Positions 17,131 through 26,780 of a DNA stretch of 64,000 nucleotides are shown here, piece after piece (within the stretch, counting starts at the first letter, position 1; each line of letters opens with the position of its first letter). The stretch covers positions 8,094-72,093 of the forward strand of contig UQEU01000008.1 in NCBI GenBank assembly GCA_900540085.1, in the 5' to 3' direction. Source of the stretch: an uncultured Eubacteriales bacterium. Lineage in GTDB: Bacteria > Bacillota > Clostridia > Oscillospirales > Acutalibacteraceae. The notes beneath the pieces are model-generated. The model was not told the origin of the DNA, did not search any database, and saw only the letters and a list, made by a program, of their open reading frames with translations. The position numbers and the translations under genes were made by a program.

Positions 17131-20100
17131 TTATGCATCAAGTCCCATTTTTGAAGCAAGTTCTGCACTTTGAAGTTCAAGCAATTTAGAAACGCCTTTT
17201 TCCTGCATTGTAACACCGTAAAGAACATCTGCCTCTTCCATAGTTCCTCGTCTGTGAGTGATGGCTATAAACTGTGTATTGTCAGTCATTTTTCTCATAT
17301 ACTTTGCAAATCGCTCAACATTGACATCGTCAAGTGCAGCTTCTACCTCGTCATAAATACAAAACGGAGCAGGATTGACTTTAAGCAATGCAAAAAGAAG
17401 TGCAAGTGCAGCCAAACTCTTTTCACCGCCTGAAAAAAGGTCGATATTCTGAACGCTTTTACCCGGTGGCTGAATTTTAATTTCAATCGCACTTTCAAGA
17501 CAATCATTTTCGTCTTCAAGCGACAATTCGCCTTTGCCTCCTCCGAAGAAATCTACAAAGCAAGTTTTGAACTGTTCATTTACCTTTTTAAAACTGCTCA
17601 TAAATCTTTCGCTCATGGAAGAAGTCAGGTCATCAATGATTTTTAAAAGTTCCGATTTTGATTTTTCTACATCGTCAACCTGTTCTTTTAAAAACTCATA
17701 TCTTTCGGAAACTTCTTTATATTCTTCAATGGCACCTACATTTACATTGCCGAGTGATTTTATTGCCGACTTCAATTCGTAAAGTCTTCTGTTTGCAGCT
17801 TGTACATCTTCAATCTCAACGGCAATTTCCTGTGCCTGTCTTGTTGTAAGTTCATACTCGTCATAGAGTTTGGTTTTCAAATCCTCATACTCTTTACGCA
17901 TTGCAATTTTTCTTTCGTCAAGACGCACAAGTTCGGAATTCAAACGACTTTTTTCATCGTTTTTCGCCTTTTCAAAAGTTCTCAAATCGTTTGACTTCTT
18001 TTCAACCGTATTTCTTTTTTCAACGAGCAATTTAACATCGTTTTCGCTTGTGTCTGCACTGTTTTTCAACTGTTCGACTTTTTGCAAAAGTTCAGCAATT
18101 CTTTGTCGTACTGTTTCGGAATTGCTTTCTACCTGTTTAATTTCCGATTCAACAGAAACAACTTTACTGTTTTGCATCAAAATTCTTTCTTTAAGTTCCT
18201 GTGCCGACAATTTTGCACTTTCATAGTCCTTTGCAAAAGAAATGATTTCAAGATTTATCTGTTCGCTCTTGTTTCTCAATTCATCTCTTTTTTCAACAAA
18301 CTCTATACTGTTTGAATTAAGAATTTCAAGTTGTTTTTCGTTTTCGCTTATTTTTTCTGCGATTAAATCGGCATTTTTTTGTGCCTTTTGTGCCTTTTCT
18401 TTAAACTCGAAAATTCTTTCTTCAGAAGTATTTTTTTCATTTAACAGAGCATTAACACTGTCTTTTGTTGATGACAGTCTTCCGTCAATTATTTTCAATT
18501 CACCTTTAGCTCTGATTAAATCTTCATTTGCAGTTCTGAGTTCTGCTTCTGCACCCTGTACTTCTGCCGAAGCAAAATTCATCTCTTTAATTGAATTTTC
18601 CAATTTTTCATTTAATTCAAAAAGAGATTTTTTAATTTTTTCGGCTTCTTCTTTTTCGGTTTCTATAAGATTTGCTCTTGAGAGAATACCTGCATTCTTT
18701 GCTCTTGAGCCACCGCTCATTGAACCGCCCGGATTGATTACCTGACCGTCCAAAGTTACGATTTTAAACCTGTTGTTATATATTTTCGATATACCGATTG
18801 CACTGTCCATATCTTCGGCAATAACGCATCTGCCGAGCAAACTTGAAATGATTGTTTTATATCTGCTTTCACACTCGACAATATCCGATGCAACGGCTAC
18901 AAAACCCAAATTATCATCAAGATTTCTTTCATCTAAAACTCTGCTTTTAATAGATGAAATAGGCAAAAATGTTGCTCTTCCGAGTTTATTTTGTTTCAAA
19001 TAATAGATTGCCCTTTTTGCGTCTGCTTCCGTATCGGTAACAATATTTTGCATAGCGGCGCCCAAAGCAACTTCGATTGCAGTTGAATACTCATCATCAA
19101 CCGTAATAAGTTGTGATACCGCACCGTGAATACCGCTTAAGCTGCCCTGTTCCGAGCGATTGATAACAGATTTTACGGCACCTGAATAACCGTCCATATT
19201 TTTTTCAAGGTCAAGAAGCATTTTTACTTTTGACTCTTTTGCAGAAAGCAAACGAGATTTATTTTCACACTCCGTTTTAAGTTCCTGAACTCTTTTTGTT
19301 TTTGAGTCAAGACGGAGCTTATAGCCCTGCATTGAGTTTGTAAACTCATTTATTTTTTCATTTAAAAAGTTAATGTTTTGATTTTGTTCTTCTTTTTGTT
19401 TTTCAACAACTTTAAGTTCGGAATTTAACTGTTCAATATTTTCGTCTATTCCGTTCATCCTGTTTTCTATTTCATTTGCAGATGAGTTTGCAGACGAAAG
19501 TTCAATGTTGGCCTGTGAAAACTGCATTGTAAGTTCAGAAATCACTTTACTTATTTCAGCAGATTTTTTTGAATTTTCCTCGCCTTTTGATGAAAGATTT
19601 TCAAGCATTTTTGTCGTGTTTAAGAGTTCTTCTTTCTTTTCTTCAGACGCTGTTTGACACTCTTTCATCTTCTTTTCTTTTTCTTCTATTTGCTTTTCAA
19701 TTACGGATTTATCTCCGCCGACAGCCTCAATGTCTGCTTTGAGCCTTGAAATTGTATCGTCATTATGTTTGATTTGCTCATTTGCAACAGAAATATCCGA
19801 CTGTGTTTTCAAAATCTCCGACTCAAAGTTTGAAACACGCTCTCTTGTTTCTTCAATTTCTATATTTATCTGTGCAACTTGTGAAATCGCATTTTCTATA
19901 TCGTCTTCAATTTTTGCCGTTTCTTTTTCGCACAATTCATAAGAAACATTTGCAGCGTCGATTTTATGCTCAAGTTCACGCAAATCTCCCGTGAATTTTC
20001 CTATTTTTTCAAGCCAAAGACCTATCTCGAGTTCTTTTTTTTCTGCTGCATATTTTAAAAACTCATTTGCTTTTTCGCTTTGTTTTTTAAGAGGTCCGAC

Positions 20101-20703
20101 TCTGAGTTCAAGTTCATTAAGTATATCGAGAAGTCTTACAAGATTTTCCTGTGCCTGTTCGAGTCTTCTCTGTGCGTCCGTTCTTTTATGTCTGAAGCGT
20201 GAAATGCCTGCCGCTTCTTCAAAAAGTTCTCGTCTTCCGTCGCCTTTTGATTCAATAATGGATGCTATTCTGCCCTGTCCGACAGAAGAATAGCCATTTG
20301 AACCGAGACCTGTATCCATAAAGAGTTCTTTTATATCTTTTCGTCTTACCTGCTCGGAGTCAATTTTATACTCACTTTCGCCGCTTCGGTAATATCTTCT
20401 TGATACTGTTACGATTTCGCCTCTGTCCTTAAGCGTTTTATCGGAATTGTCAAGTGTCAGCACGACTTGTGCAAAGCCTTGTGACTTTCTTTTTTCAGTG
20501 CCTCCGAAAATAACATCTTCCATTTTTGAGCCACGCAGACTTTTTGTACTTGTTTCTCCAAGCACCCAGCGAACAGCGTCGGAAATATTGCTTTTGCCAG
20601 AACCGTTCGGACCGACAACAGCAGTAATTCCTTTACCGAAAGACAATTCAGTTTTATCGGGGAATGACTTAAATCCCTGCATTTCAAGAGTTTTTAAAAC
20701 CAT
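17131..20703 (-). CDS. smc: Chromosome segregation protein SMC
   Basis: At 1190 residues this is a full-length SMC ATPase for chromosome condensation. The N-terminal Walker A is GPNGSGKSN (32-40). Two long coiled coils flank the hinge, which begins around SGIHGAVSQL near residue 520 and includes LGRATFLPI. The C-terminal head has the signature LFSGGEKSLAALALLFALL and Walker B CIYDEVEAALDD. Many overlapping frames on the other strand are shadows of this biased coiled-coil sequence. It overlaps the radical SAM gene by 20 bases. Confidence 0.97.
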   Translation of the reverse strand: MVLKTLEMQGFKSFPDKTELSFGKGITAVVGPNGSGKSNISDAVRWVLGETSTKSLRGSKMEDVIFGGTEKRKSQGFAQVVLTLDNSDKTLKDRGEIVTVSRRYYRSGESEYKIDSEQVRRKDIKELFMDTGLGSNGYSSVGQGRIASIIESKGDGRRELFEEAAGISRFRHKRTDAQRRLEQAQENLVRLLDILNELELRVGPLKKQSEKANEFLKYAAEKKELEIGLWLEKIGKFTGDLRELEHKIDAANVSYELCEKETAKIEDDIENAISQVAQINIEIEETRERVSNFESEILKTQSDISVANEQIKHNDDTISRLKADIEAVGGDKSVIEKQIEEKEKKMKECQTASEEKKEELLNTTKMLENLSSKGEENSKKSAEISKVISELTMQFSQANIELSSANSSANEIENRMNGIDENIEQLNSELKVVEKQKEEQNQNINFLNEKINEFTNSMQGYKLRLDSKTKRVQELKTECENKSRLLSAKESKVKMLLDLEKNMDGYSGAVKSVINRSEQGSLSGIHGAVSQLITVDDEYSTAIEVALGAAMQNIVTDTEADAKRAIYYLKQNKLGRATFLPISSIKSRVLDERNLDDNLGFVAVASDIVECESRYKTIISSLLGRCVIAEDMDSAIGISKIYNNRFKIVTLDGQVINPGGSMSGGSRAKNAGILSRANLIETEKEEAEKIKKSLFELNEKLENSIKEMNFASAEVQGAEAELRTANEDLIRAKGELKIIDGRLSSTKDSVNALLNEKNTSEERIFEFKEKAQKAQKNADLIAEKISENEKQLEILNSNSIEFVEKRDELRNKSEQINLEIISFAKDYESAKLSAQELKERILMQNSKVVSVESEIKQVESNSETVRQRIAELLQKVEQLKNSADTSENDVKLLVEKRNTVEKKSNDLRTFEKAKNDEKSRLNSELVRLDERKIAMRKEYEDLKTKLYDEYELTTRQAQEIAVEIEDVQAANRRLYELKSAIKSLGNVNVGAIEEYKEVSERYEFLKEQVDDVEKSKSELLKIIDDLTSSMSERFMSSFKKVNEQFKTCFVDFFGGGKGELSLEDENDCLESAIEIKIQPPGKSVQNIDLFSGGEKSLAALALLFALLKVNPAPFCIYDEVEAALDDVNVERFAKYMRKMTDNTQFIAITHRRGTMEEADVLYGVTMQEKGVSKLLELQSAELASKMGLDA

Positions 20704-21673
20704 TATTAAACCTCAAATCATTATCTTCAACCGTTTCATCACGGATAATTTTCAATTCATAGCCGTTTGAATTAAGCAAACTGATATTTGAACGCCGTTG
20801 ACCTATCAGTTTAGGATAAGTTTTATTGTTTACATACACAGTATATTTGCCTTTTTCAAGTTTGCAAATTTTATTATAAAGAATCTTGCTTGTAACAAGT
20901 TCTCCCATTGCTTCGTGATATGCACCTGCAACCATACTGTTTTTTACATCTTCACTTGCGTGAAGTCCGACACGAATAACTTTAATACCGTTTTTTTCAA
21001 ACATGGGAACAAGCTTTGCACATATTTCAACAGCTTCGTCAACGCTTTGACCTTTATATATTCCTTCATTGAAATATTTTTCAAGCAAAGTGCCTTTTAA
21101 TATAACTGTCGGATAAATTCTGACGGTGTCTGGCTTTATTTTTATAAATTCACTTGCAGTATAAACTGCACCGTTATCATCATCGCCGTAAAGACCTGTC
21201 ATCATTTGAAGACCGAGTGAAAAACCTGCATCTTTTATCATTTTCGATGCCGTAACAATAGATTTTGCCGAATGTCCTCTTTTATTAAGTTCAAGGACAT
21301 TTTCAACCATACTTTGCGCTCCGAGTTCTATACTTGTAACTCCGTATTTAAAAAGAATTTTTAAAACATCTTCATCAATGGCGTCAGGTCGTGTTGATAC
21401 TCTTATACCCTTGACTTTACCACGCCTTACATACTCGTAAGCAGCGCTTAAAAGTTCAATCATATATTCTCTTTTTATTGCCGTAAAACTGCCTCCGAAA
21501 AATGCAATTTCATACTCAAAGTCCTTGTATTTTAAGGCAGTTTCAACTGCGTTTTTAACATCTTGTTCCGTCGGCTGACAACACTGTCCCGTGATAGTTT
21601 TTTGATTGCAGAAAGAACAGTCTGAAGGACAGCCTAAATGAGGAACGAATATGCTTATATTGCCTTTTTTCAT
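20684..21673 (-). CDS. Elp3-like radical SAM protein
   Basis: This 329-residue radical SAM enzyme binds its 4Fe-4S cluster through GCPSDCSFCNQ (Cys spacing CX3CX2C, residues 14-22). It continues with FFGGSFTAIKREYM and STRPDAIDEDVL, as in the Elp3-like group, but has no acetyltransferase domain. The gene is often found between rnc and smc in Clostridia; the reaction is not established. The last blocks, LIGQRRSNI and LKIIRDETVE, form a short C-terminal domain. It overlaps rnc by four bases. Confidence 0.88.
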   Translation of the reverse strand: MKKGNISIFVPHLGCPSDCSFCNQKTITGQCCQPTEQDVKNAVETALKYKDFEYEIAFFGGSFTAIKREYMIELLSAAYEYVRRGKVKGIRVSTRPDAIDEDVLKILFKYGVTSIELGAQSMVENVLELNKRGHSAKSIVTASKMIKDAGFSLGLQMMTGLYGDDDNGAVYTASEFIKIKPDTVRIYPTVILKGTLLEKYFNEGIYKGQSVDEAVEICAKLVPMFEKNGIKVIRVGLHASEDVKNSMVAGAYHEAMGELVTSKILYNKICKLEKGKYTVYVNNKTYPKLIGQRRSNISLLNSNGYELKIIRDETVEDNDLRFNNGFKNS

Positions 21674-22374
21674 ATTACACCCATTAAAGTAAGTGCGTCT
21701 TTAGCGGCGTTTTGCTCTGCTTCTTTTTTTGAATGACCTTTACCTGAACCGATTACATTTGACTCAAGCATAACAACACAACTGAAAACAGGACAATGAG
21801 GAGGACCTTCGGTGTTGATATGCGAATATCTGACATGGTCGCCCGGATTTTGCTGTACTATTTCCTGCAAACGAGTTTTATAGTCGTTTTTCACGGTATT
21901 TTTTTCAACTTCAAAATTTTTTTCTCTGTCGAGAAATTTTAAAACAAATTTCTTCGCCTGCTCAATTCCTCCGTCAAGAAAAATTGCCGCTATAAGACAC
22001 TCAAAAGTATTTTCAAGTATGGAAGTTCTTGCTCTTCCGCCGTGTTCTTCTTCGCCTCTGCCTAAAAATATATAACTTCCCAAGTCTATTTCTTTTGCAA
22101 AGGCCGAAAGACTTCCTTCGCAAACAAGCGACGCTCTTATTTTTGACAGACTTCCCTCTGTATCTTTTTCAAACTTTTTAAAAAGATATTCAGACGATAT
22201 GAATTCCAAAACAGCATCGCCCAAGAATTCCATTCTTTCGTTGTTTTTGAAATACTCTTCTCTTGCTTCATTTGCATAACTTGAGTGATTCATTGCATTT
22301 TCAAGAATAGATATATCTTTAAAAGAATATTCAATTGTTTTTTCTAAAGTCGAAAAAGGTTTAAGATTTTTCAA
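21670..22374 (-). CDS. rnc: Ribonuclease III
   Basis: This 234-residue enzyme cuts double-stranded RNA, including rRNA precursors. The catalytic signature NERMEFLGDAVLEF (about 44-57) and the second acidic pair in LENTFECLIAAIFLDGG are intact. A dsRNA-binding domain follows from about residue 160, with DYKTRLQEIVQQ and GKGHSKKEAEQNAAKDAL. It overlaps plsX by 14 bases. Confidence 0.98.
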   Translation of the reverse strand: MKNLKPFSTLEKTIEYSFKDISILENAMNHSSYANEAREEYFKNNERMEFLGDAVLEFISSEYLFKKFEKDTEGSLSKIRASLVCEGSLSAFAKEIDLGSYIFLGRGEEEHGGRARTSILENTFECLIAAIFLDGGIEQAKKFVLKFLDREKNFEVEKNTVKNDYKTRLQEIVQQNPGDHVRYSHINTEGPPHCPVFSCVVMLESNVIGSGKGHSKKEAEQNAAKDALTLMGVI

Positions 22375-23368
22375 TATTTTCTTCTTCCTTTAATTGATTT
22401 TCTATTGTACTTATTAAATCGTGTGACAAGAACAAAACAGCCTGTCTTATTGCATTTTTAAAAGTTCTTGCATCAGCACTTCCGTGAGCCTTAATAACCG
22501 GTTTTTTTACACCGAGCATTACCGCTCCGCCGTATTCTTTATAATCAAACTGCGTTTTCAAATCATCTATACCGTCTTTAATGGCAAGATACGCAAGTTT
22601 TGAACGAAGATTTCTTGTAAATATATTTTTTATAGAACCCATCAGTGCTTTTGCAGTACCCTCATAAGTTTTCAAAATCAAATTTCCCGAAAATCCGTCT
22701 GCAACAACGACATCTGCATCACCGAACGGAATTGCTCTGCCCTCGATATTTCCGACAAAATTCAAATTTCCTTCTGACAGTTTTTCGTATGTTTCAATCT
22801 GCAATGGAGTACCTTTTGTTGATTCGCTTCCGTTATTTGCAAGTGCAACTTTAGGATTTTTCACTCCCATTATCTTTTCCATATAGATACTGCCCAAAAG
22901 TGCAAACTGACAAAGCATTTCGCTTCTGCATTGAGCATTTGCACCGCAATCCATCAAAACAAACGGAGTTGTTACTGACGGCATTACAGATGCTATTGCA
23001 GGTCTTATAATTCCTTTTATTCTTTTTGTAATCAAAGTTGCACCGACTGCTATTGCACCGGTATTTCCCGCACTTACAAAAGCGTCGCCTCTGCCCTCGT
23101 TCAAAAGTCTGAAACCGACTGCCATTGAAGAATTGCTTTTCGCTTTCAATACAGATTTTGCGTCATCCTCCATTGTGATAACGTCGGGACAATCTTCAAT
23201 TTCCATTCTTTCCAAAGAAATGTTGTTTTTTCTTGCACATTTTTCAATTTTTTCTTTATCGCCTGTTAAAACAATATCTACATCAAGCTCTTTAACGGCA
23301 AGAGCACTGCCTTTAAGTATTTCTGACGGGGCATTATCGCCGCCGAAACAATCTACTATAATCTTCAT
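22361..23368 (-). CDS. plsX: Phosphate acyltransferase PlsX
   Basis: PlsX converts acyl-ACP to acyl-phosphate, the first step of phospholipid synthesis in Firmicutes. The 335-residue protein begins IIVDCFGGDNAPSEIL and has VSAGNTGAIAVGATL, LMDCGANAQCR, VVADGFSGNLILKTYEG and KEYGGAVMLGVKKPVIKAHGSA, all family blocks. It overlaps trmFO by four bases. No acpP gene follows; rnc does. Confidence 0.97.
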   Translation of the reverse strand: MKIIVDCFGGDNAPSEILKGSALAVKELDVDIVLTGDKEKIEKCARKNNISLERMEIEDCPDVITMEDDAKSVLKAKSNSSMAVGFRLLNEGRGDAFVSAGNTGAIAVGATLITKRIKGIIRPAIASVMPSVTTPFVLMDCGANAQCRSEMLCQFALLGSIYMEKIMGVKNPKVALANNGSESTKGTPLQIETYEKLSEGNLNFVGNIEGRAIPFGDADVVVADGFSGNLILKTYEGTAKALMGSIKNIFTRNLRSKLAYLAIKDGIDDLKTQFDYKEYGGAVMLGVKKPVIKAHGSADARTFKNAIRQAVLFLSHDLISTIENQLKEEENIEKS

Positions 23369-24666
23369 TTTTTTAATATCTCCAAATCGGACAAATATTC
23401 AAGCGCCCTGTTTGAAAGCGCAGCATATCGTTCTTTTTTATCTCTGATTTTCGGCTCAATGGCAGGCAAAATACCGAAATTTGCTCCCATAGGCTGAAAA
23501 TTGCTTACTGTTTCATCGCTTATATACCTTGATAAAGCACCGAGCATATTGTACTTTGAAAGCGTCACACTTTCTTTTCCTTCTGCACGCATTACTGCGT
23601 TTATTCCTGCCATAATTCCGCTTGATGCCGACTCCATATATCCCTCAACACCCGTTATTTGACCTGCTAAAAACAGATACGGATTTGTTTTCAGACTGAA
23701 ATCACTGTTTAAAAGTCGAGGTGAGTCTATGAAAGAGTTTCGGTGCATTACGCCGTACCTTACAAACTCGGCATTTTCAAGTCCCGGAATCATTGAAAAA
23801 ACTCTTTTTTGTTCAGGGAATTTTAAATTTGTCTGAAATCCTACAAGATTAAACAAAGTGCCTTTTGAATTTTCTCTTCTTAATTGCACGGCAGCCCACG
23901 GTCTGTGACCTGTTGCAGGATTTACAAGTCCGACAGGTTTCATAGGGCCGAATCTTGCAGCGTCTTTTCCTCGTTTGGCGAGTGCTTCAATCGGCATACA
24001 ACCCTCGTAAACATCAAACTCACTTAACTTTGCACTTTCGGCATTGATTAGTTCTGTGTAAAATTTCTCATACTCATCTTTATTGAACGGACAATTTATA
24101 TAGTCATCTTCTCCGCCCTTACCGTATCTTGACGCTCCGAAAGCAATATCCATATTCACGGATTCAGCAGTTACAATAGGTGCCGCCGCATCATAAAACG
24201 ACAGATATCCGCCCGTTACATTTTTTATGCTTTCACTCATCTTTCCGTCAGTCAAAGGGCCTGTTGCTATAATGACAATATTATTTTTGTCAGCTAAAAA
24301 ATCGGTTGCTTCTTCATTTACAATTTTAATATTTTTACAAGACTTGATTTTGTTTGTAACCATTTCTGAAAAAATATTTCTGTCAACGGCAAGTGCTCCG
24401 CCTGCTGCAACACTGCACTTTTTAGCACACTCAACCGTAATACTGCCGAGACGGCTCATCTCCTCTTTGAGCAAACCTGCCGCACTGTCAATTCTCATTG
24501 CCTTTAAAGAATTTGAACAGACAAGTTCGGCAAAATTTTCATTTTTATGTGCAGGGGAAAACTTTTTCGGTTTCATTTCAATCAAAGTGACATTATAGCC
24601 GAATTTTGCTATCTGCCATGCACTTTCTACGCCTGCAAGTCCTGCGCCAATGACTGTGAAATTCAT
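23365..24666 (-). CDS. trmFO: Folate-dependent tRNA (uracil-54-C5) methyltransferase TrmFO
   Basis: TrmFO makes ribothymidine-54 in tRNA using methylene-tetrahydrofolate and FAD. The 433-residue protein starts with the FAD-binding loop VIGAGLAGVESAW (4-16), has the cysteine-containing LVCSNSLKA block, GCMPIEALAKRG, FGPMKPVGLVNP and a C-terminal GQITGVEGYMESASSGIMAG. It follows topA by four bases, the common Firmicutes order. Confidence 0.97.
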   Translation of the reverse strand: MNFTVIGAGLAGVESAWQIAKFGYNVTLIEMKPKKFSPAHKNENFAELVCSNSLKAMRIDSAAGLLKEEMSRLGSITVECAKKCSVAAGGALAVDRNIFSEMVTNKIKSCKNIKIVNEEATDFLADKNNIVIIATGPLTDGKMSESIKNVTGGYLSFYDAAAPIVTAESVNMDIAFGASRYGKGGEDDYINCPFNKDEYEKFYTELINAESAKLSEFDVYEGCMPIEALAKRGKDAARFGPMKPVGLVNPATGHRPWAAVQLRRENSKGTLFNLVGFQTNLKFPEQKRVFSMIPGLENAEFVRYGVMHRNSFIDSPRLLNSDFSLKTNPYLFLAGQITGVEGYMESASSGIMAGINAVMRAEGKESVTLSKYNMLGALSRYISDETVSNFQPMGANFGILPAIEPKIRDKKERYAALSNRALEYLSDLEILKK

Positions 24667-24670
24667 TTAA

Positions 24671-26764
24671 TTACTCGCTTTTCTTAGATTTTTTTTGAAT
24701 TTTTGCTTCGTATCCGCATTTTTCATCTTCACACACAAGCAAACCGCCTCTGCGTTTAAAAAGTGATTTTCCGCACTTTGGACAAATTTCATCTGTCGGT
24801 ACATCCCAAGTCATAAAATTACAATCAGGATAACTTGAGCAACCGTAAAATGAAGTTCCTTTTCTGGTTTTTTTCTCAATAACTTCAGAACCGCATACGG
24901 GACACTTTGCTTTTGTTTTCAAAACGAGAGGTTTTGTATTTTTACATTCGGGATAACCCGGACAAGCAAGGAATTTTCCAAATCTGCCGACTTTGACAAC
25001 CATATTTCTTCCGCACTTCTCACAAATCTCGTCTGTTTCTTCTTCTTTGAGTTTTATTTTTACACCCTGCATTTCTTGTTTTGCTTTTTCAAGGGGTGCT
25101 TCAAAATCATCATAGTAGTGCCTTATCATATCGATATAGTTTGTCTTACCCATATCAATCAAGTCAAGATCTGACTCCATTTGTGAAGTGTACTTTACAT
25201 TTACGATATTCGGCATTCTTTCTTTTAAGAGTTTTGTAACTGCTTCGCCGAGTTCGGTAGGAACAAACTGTTTGCCTTCTCTTACAACATACTCACGGGC
25301 AACAATTGTTGATGTGATTGTAAGGTAGGTACTCGGTCTGCCTACGCCGTTTTCTTCAAGTGCCTTTGTAAGCGACGCTTCCGTATATCTTGCAGGTGGT
25401 TGAGTAAAATGCTGATTTCCTGTAAGTTCCTTGAGCTTTAAAACATCTCCGACTTTCATAGACGGCAATGCTCCGCCTTCAGCCTTTGCTTCGTCTTTTC
25501 CTTCTTCATAAAGCACGGTAAAGCCGTCAAATTTAACAACATAGCCTGTTGCAGAAAAAGTATAGTCATTTGCAGATATTTCAACTTTCATCGTTTCCTG
25601 CAAACAATTCTCCATAAGTGAAGCGATAAAGCGTTCCCAAATGAGTTTATATATTTTATACTGGTCAGTTGTTAAACTGCCTTTTACTCTTTCAGGTGTA
25701 AGATTCGGCATAGTAGGTCTGATGGCCTCGTGTCCGTCTTGAATGTTTTTCTTTGATTTAAAAACTCTTGGTTTTTTAGGGAGATACTTTTCACCGTACG
25801 CTTCTCTTATATATTCGTTTCCGGCTGCTCTCGCCTCATCGGAAATTCTTAAAGAGTCTGTTCTCATATATGTTATAAGACCGCCTGTACCGATGCCCTC
25901 TACTTCAAGTCCCTCATAGAGTTCCTGTGCAGCTTTCATAGTACGCTTTGCCTGAAAATTAAGTTTTCTTGAAGCCTCCTGCTGCAATGTTGAAGTTGTA
26001 AACGGCGGTGCGGGATTTTTTCTTCTTGTTCCTTTTTTTACGGAAGAAACGCTGTATTCTGCATTTTCCAAATCTGAAAGAATTGCATCTGACTCTTCTT
26101 TATTGCTAACTTTGATTTTCTCTGCATTTTTTGCTGACAAAGACGCCGAAAAAGTTTTTCTTTCGGGAGGATTTGTAAACTTTGCGTCAAGTGACCAATA
26201 TTCTTCAGGTTTAAACGCTCTTATTTCTTCCTCTCTGTCAACTACAAGTCTCAAAGCAACGCTCTGTACCCTTCCTGCACTTAAACCACGCCTGATTTTT
26301 TGTGAAATGAACGGGCTTAATTTATAACCGATTAAACGGTCTAAAATTCTTCTTGCCTGCTGAGCGTTTACAAGGTCTTTATCTATTTCTCTCGGGTGTT
26401 CCATTCCCGACTGAATACCGTTTTTTGTAATTTCATTGAAAGTAACTCTGTTTTTTTCATGTTCGTCCAAACCGAGAATTGTTGCCAAGTGCCATGAAAT
26501 AGCCTCTCCTTCACGGTCGGGGTCTCCTGCGAGATAGACATAGTCTGACTTGCTGACTTTATCTTTTAATTCTTTTATTAATTTTTCTTTTGCAGGAATT
26601 ATCTCATAATCGGGTTTAAAATTATTTTTTATATCAACACTGAGTCTTGATGACGGCAAATCTCTTACATGACCTTTAGACGCCACTACTTCATAACCTT
26701 TGCCCAAATAGTTTTTAATACTTTTTGCCTTTGCAGGTGACTCAACAATAACAAGTTTTGACAT
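24671..26764 (-). CDS. topA: DNA topoisomerase I
   Basis: This 697-residue type IA topoisomerase relaxes negative supercoils. It has the TOPRIM domain (VIVESPAKAKSI, DPDREGEAISWH), the catalytic tyrosine in GLITYMRTDSLRIS near residue 300, and three C-terminal Cys4 zinc-binding modules (CEKCGRNM..CPGYPEC, CPVCGSEV..CSSYPDC, CPKCGKSL..CEDEKC). The length is normal for Firmicutes. Confidence 0.98.
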   Translation of the reverse strand: MSKLVIVESPAKAKSIKNYLGKGYEVVASKGHVRDLPSSRLSVDIKNNFKPDYEIIPAKEKLIKELKDKVSKSDYVYLAGDPDREGEAISWHLATILGLDEHEKNRVTFNEITKNGIQSGMEHPREIDKDLVNAQQARRILDRLIGYKLSPFISQKIRRGLSAGRVQSVALRLVVDREEEIRAFKPEEYWSLDAKFTNPPERKTFSASLSAKNAEKIKVSNKEESDAILSDLENAEYSVSSVKKGTRRKNPAPPFTTSTLQQEASRKLNFQAKRTMKAAQELYEGLEVEGIGTGGLITYMRTDSLRISDEARAAGNEYIREAYGEKYLPKKPRVFKSKKNIQDGHEAIRPTMPNLTPERVKGSLTTDQYKIYKLIWERFIASLMENCLQETMKVEISANDYTFSATGYVVKFDGFTVLYEEGKDEAKAEGGALPSMKVGDVLKLKELTGNQHFTQPPARYTEASLTKALEENGVGRPSTYLTITSTIVAREYVVREGKQFVPTELGEAVTKLLKERMPNIVNVKYTSQMESDLDLIDMGKTNYIDMIRHYYDDFEAPLEKAKQEMQGVKIKLKEEETDEICEKCGRNMVVKVGRFGKFLACPGYPECKNTKPLVLKTKAKCPVCGSEVIEKKTRKGTSFYGCSSYPDCNFMTWDVPTDEICPKCGKSLFKRRGGLLVCEDEKCGYEAKIQKKSKKSE

Positions 26765-26780
26765 TTAATAAATCCTCTCG

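Noticed and set aside
17131..20703. Many open frames on the plus strand within smc
   Set aside because: They are antisense shadows of coiled-coil codons (Glu/Lys-rich genes give Phe/Ser-rich antisense frames), with no ribosome sites or recognisable domains.
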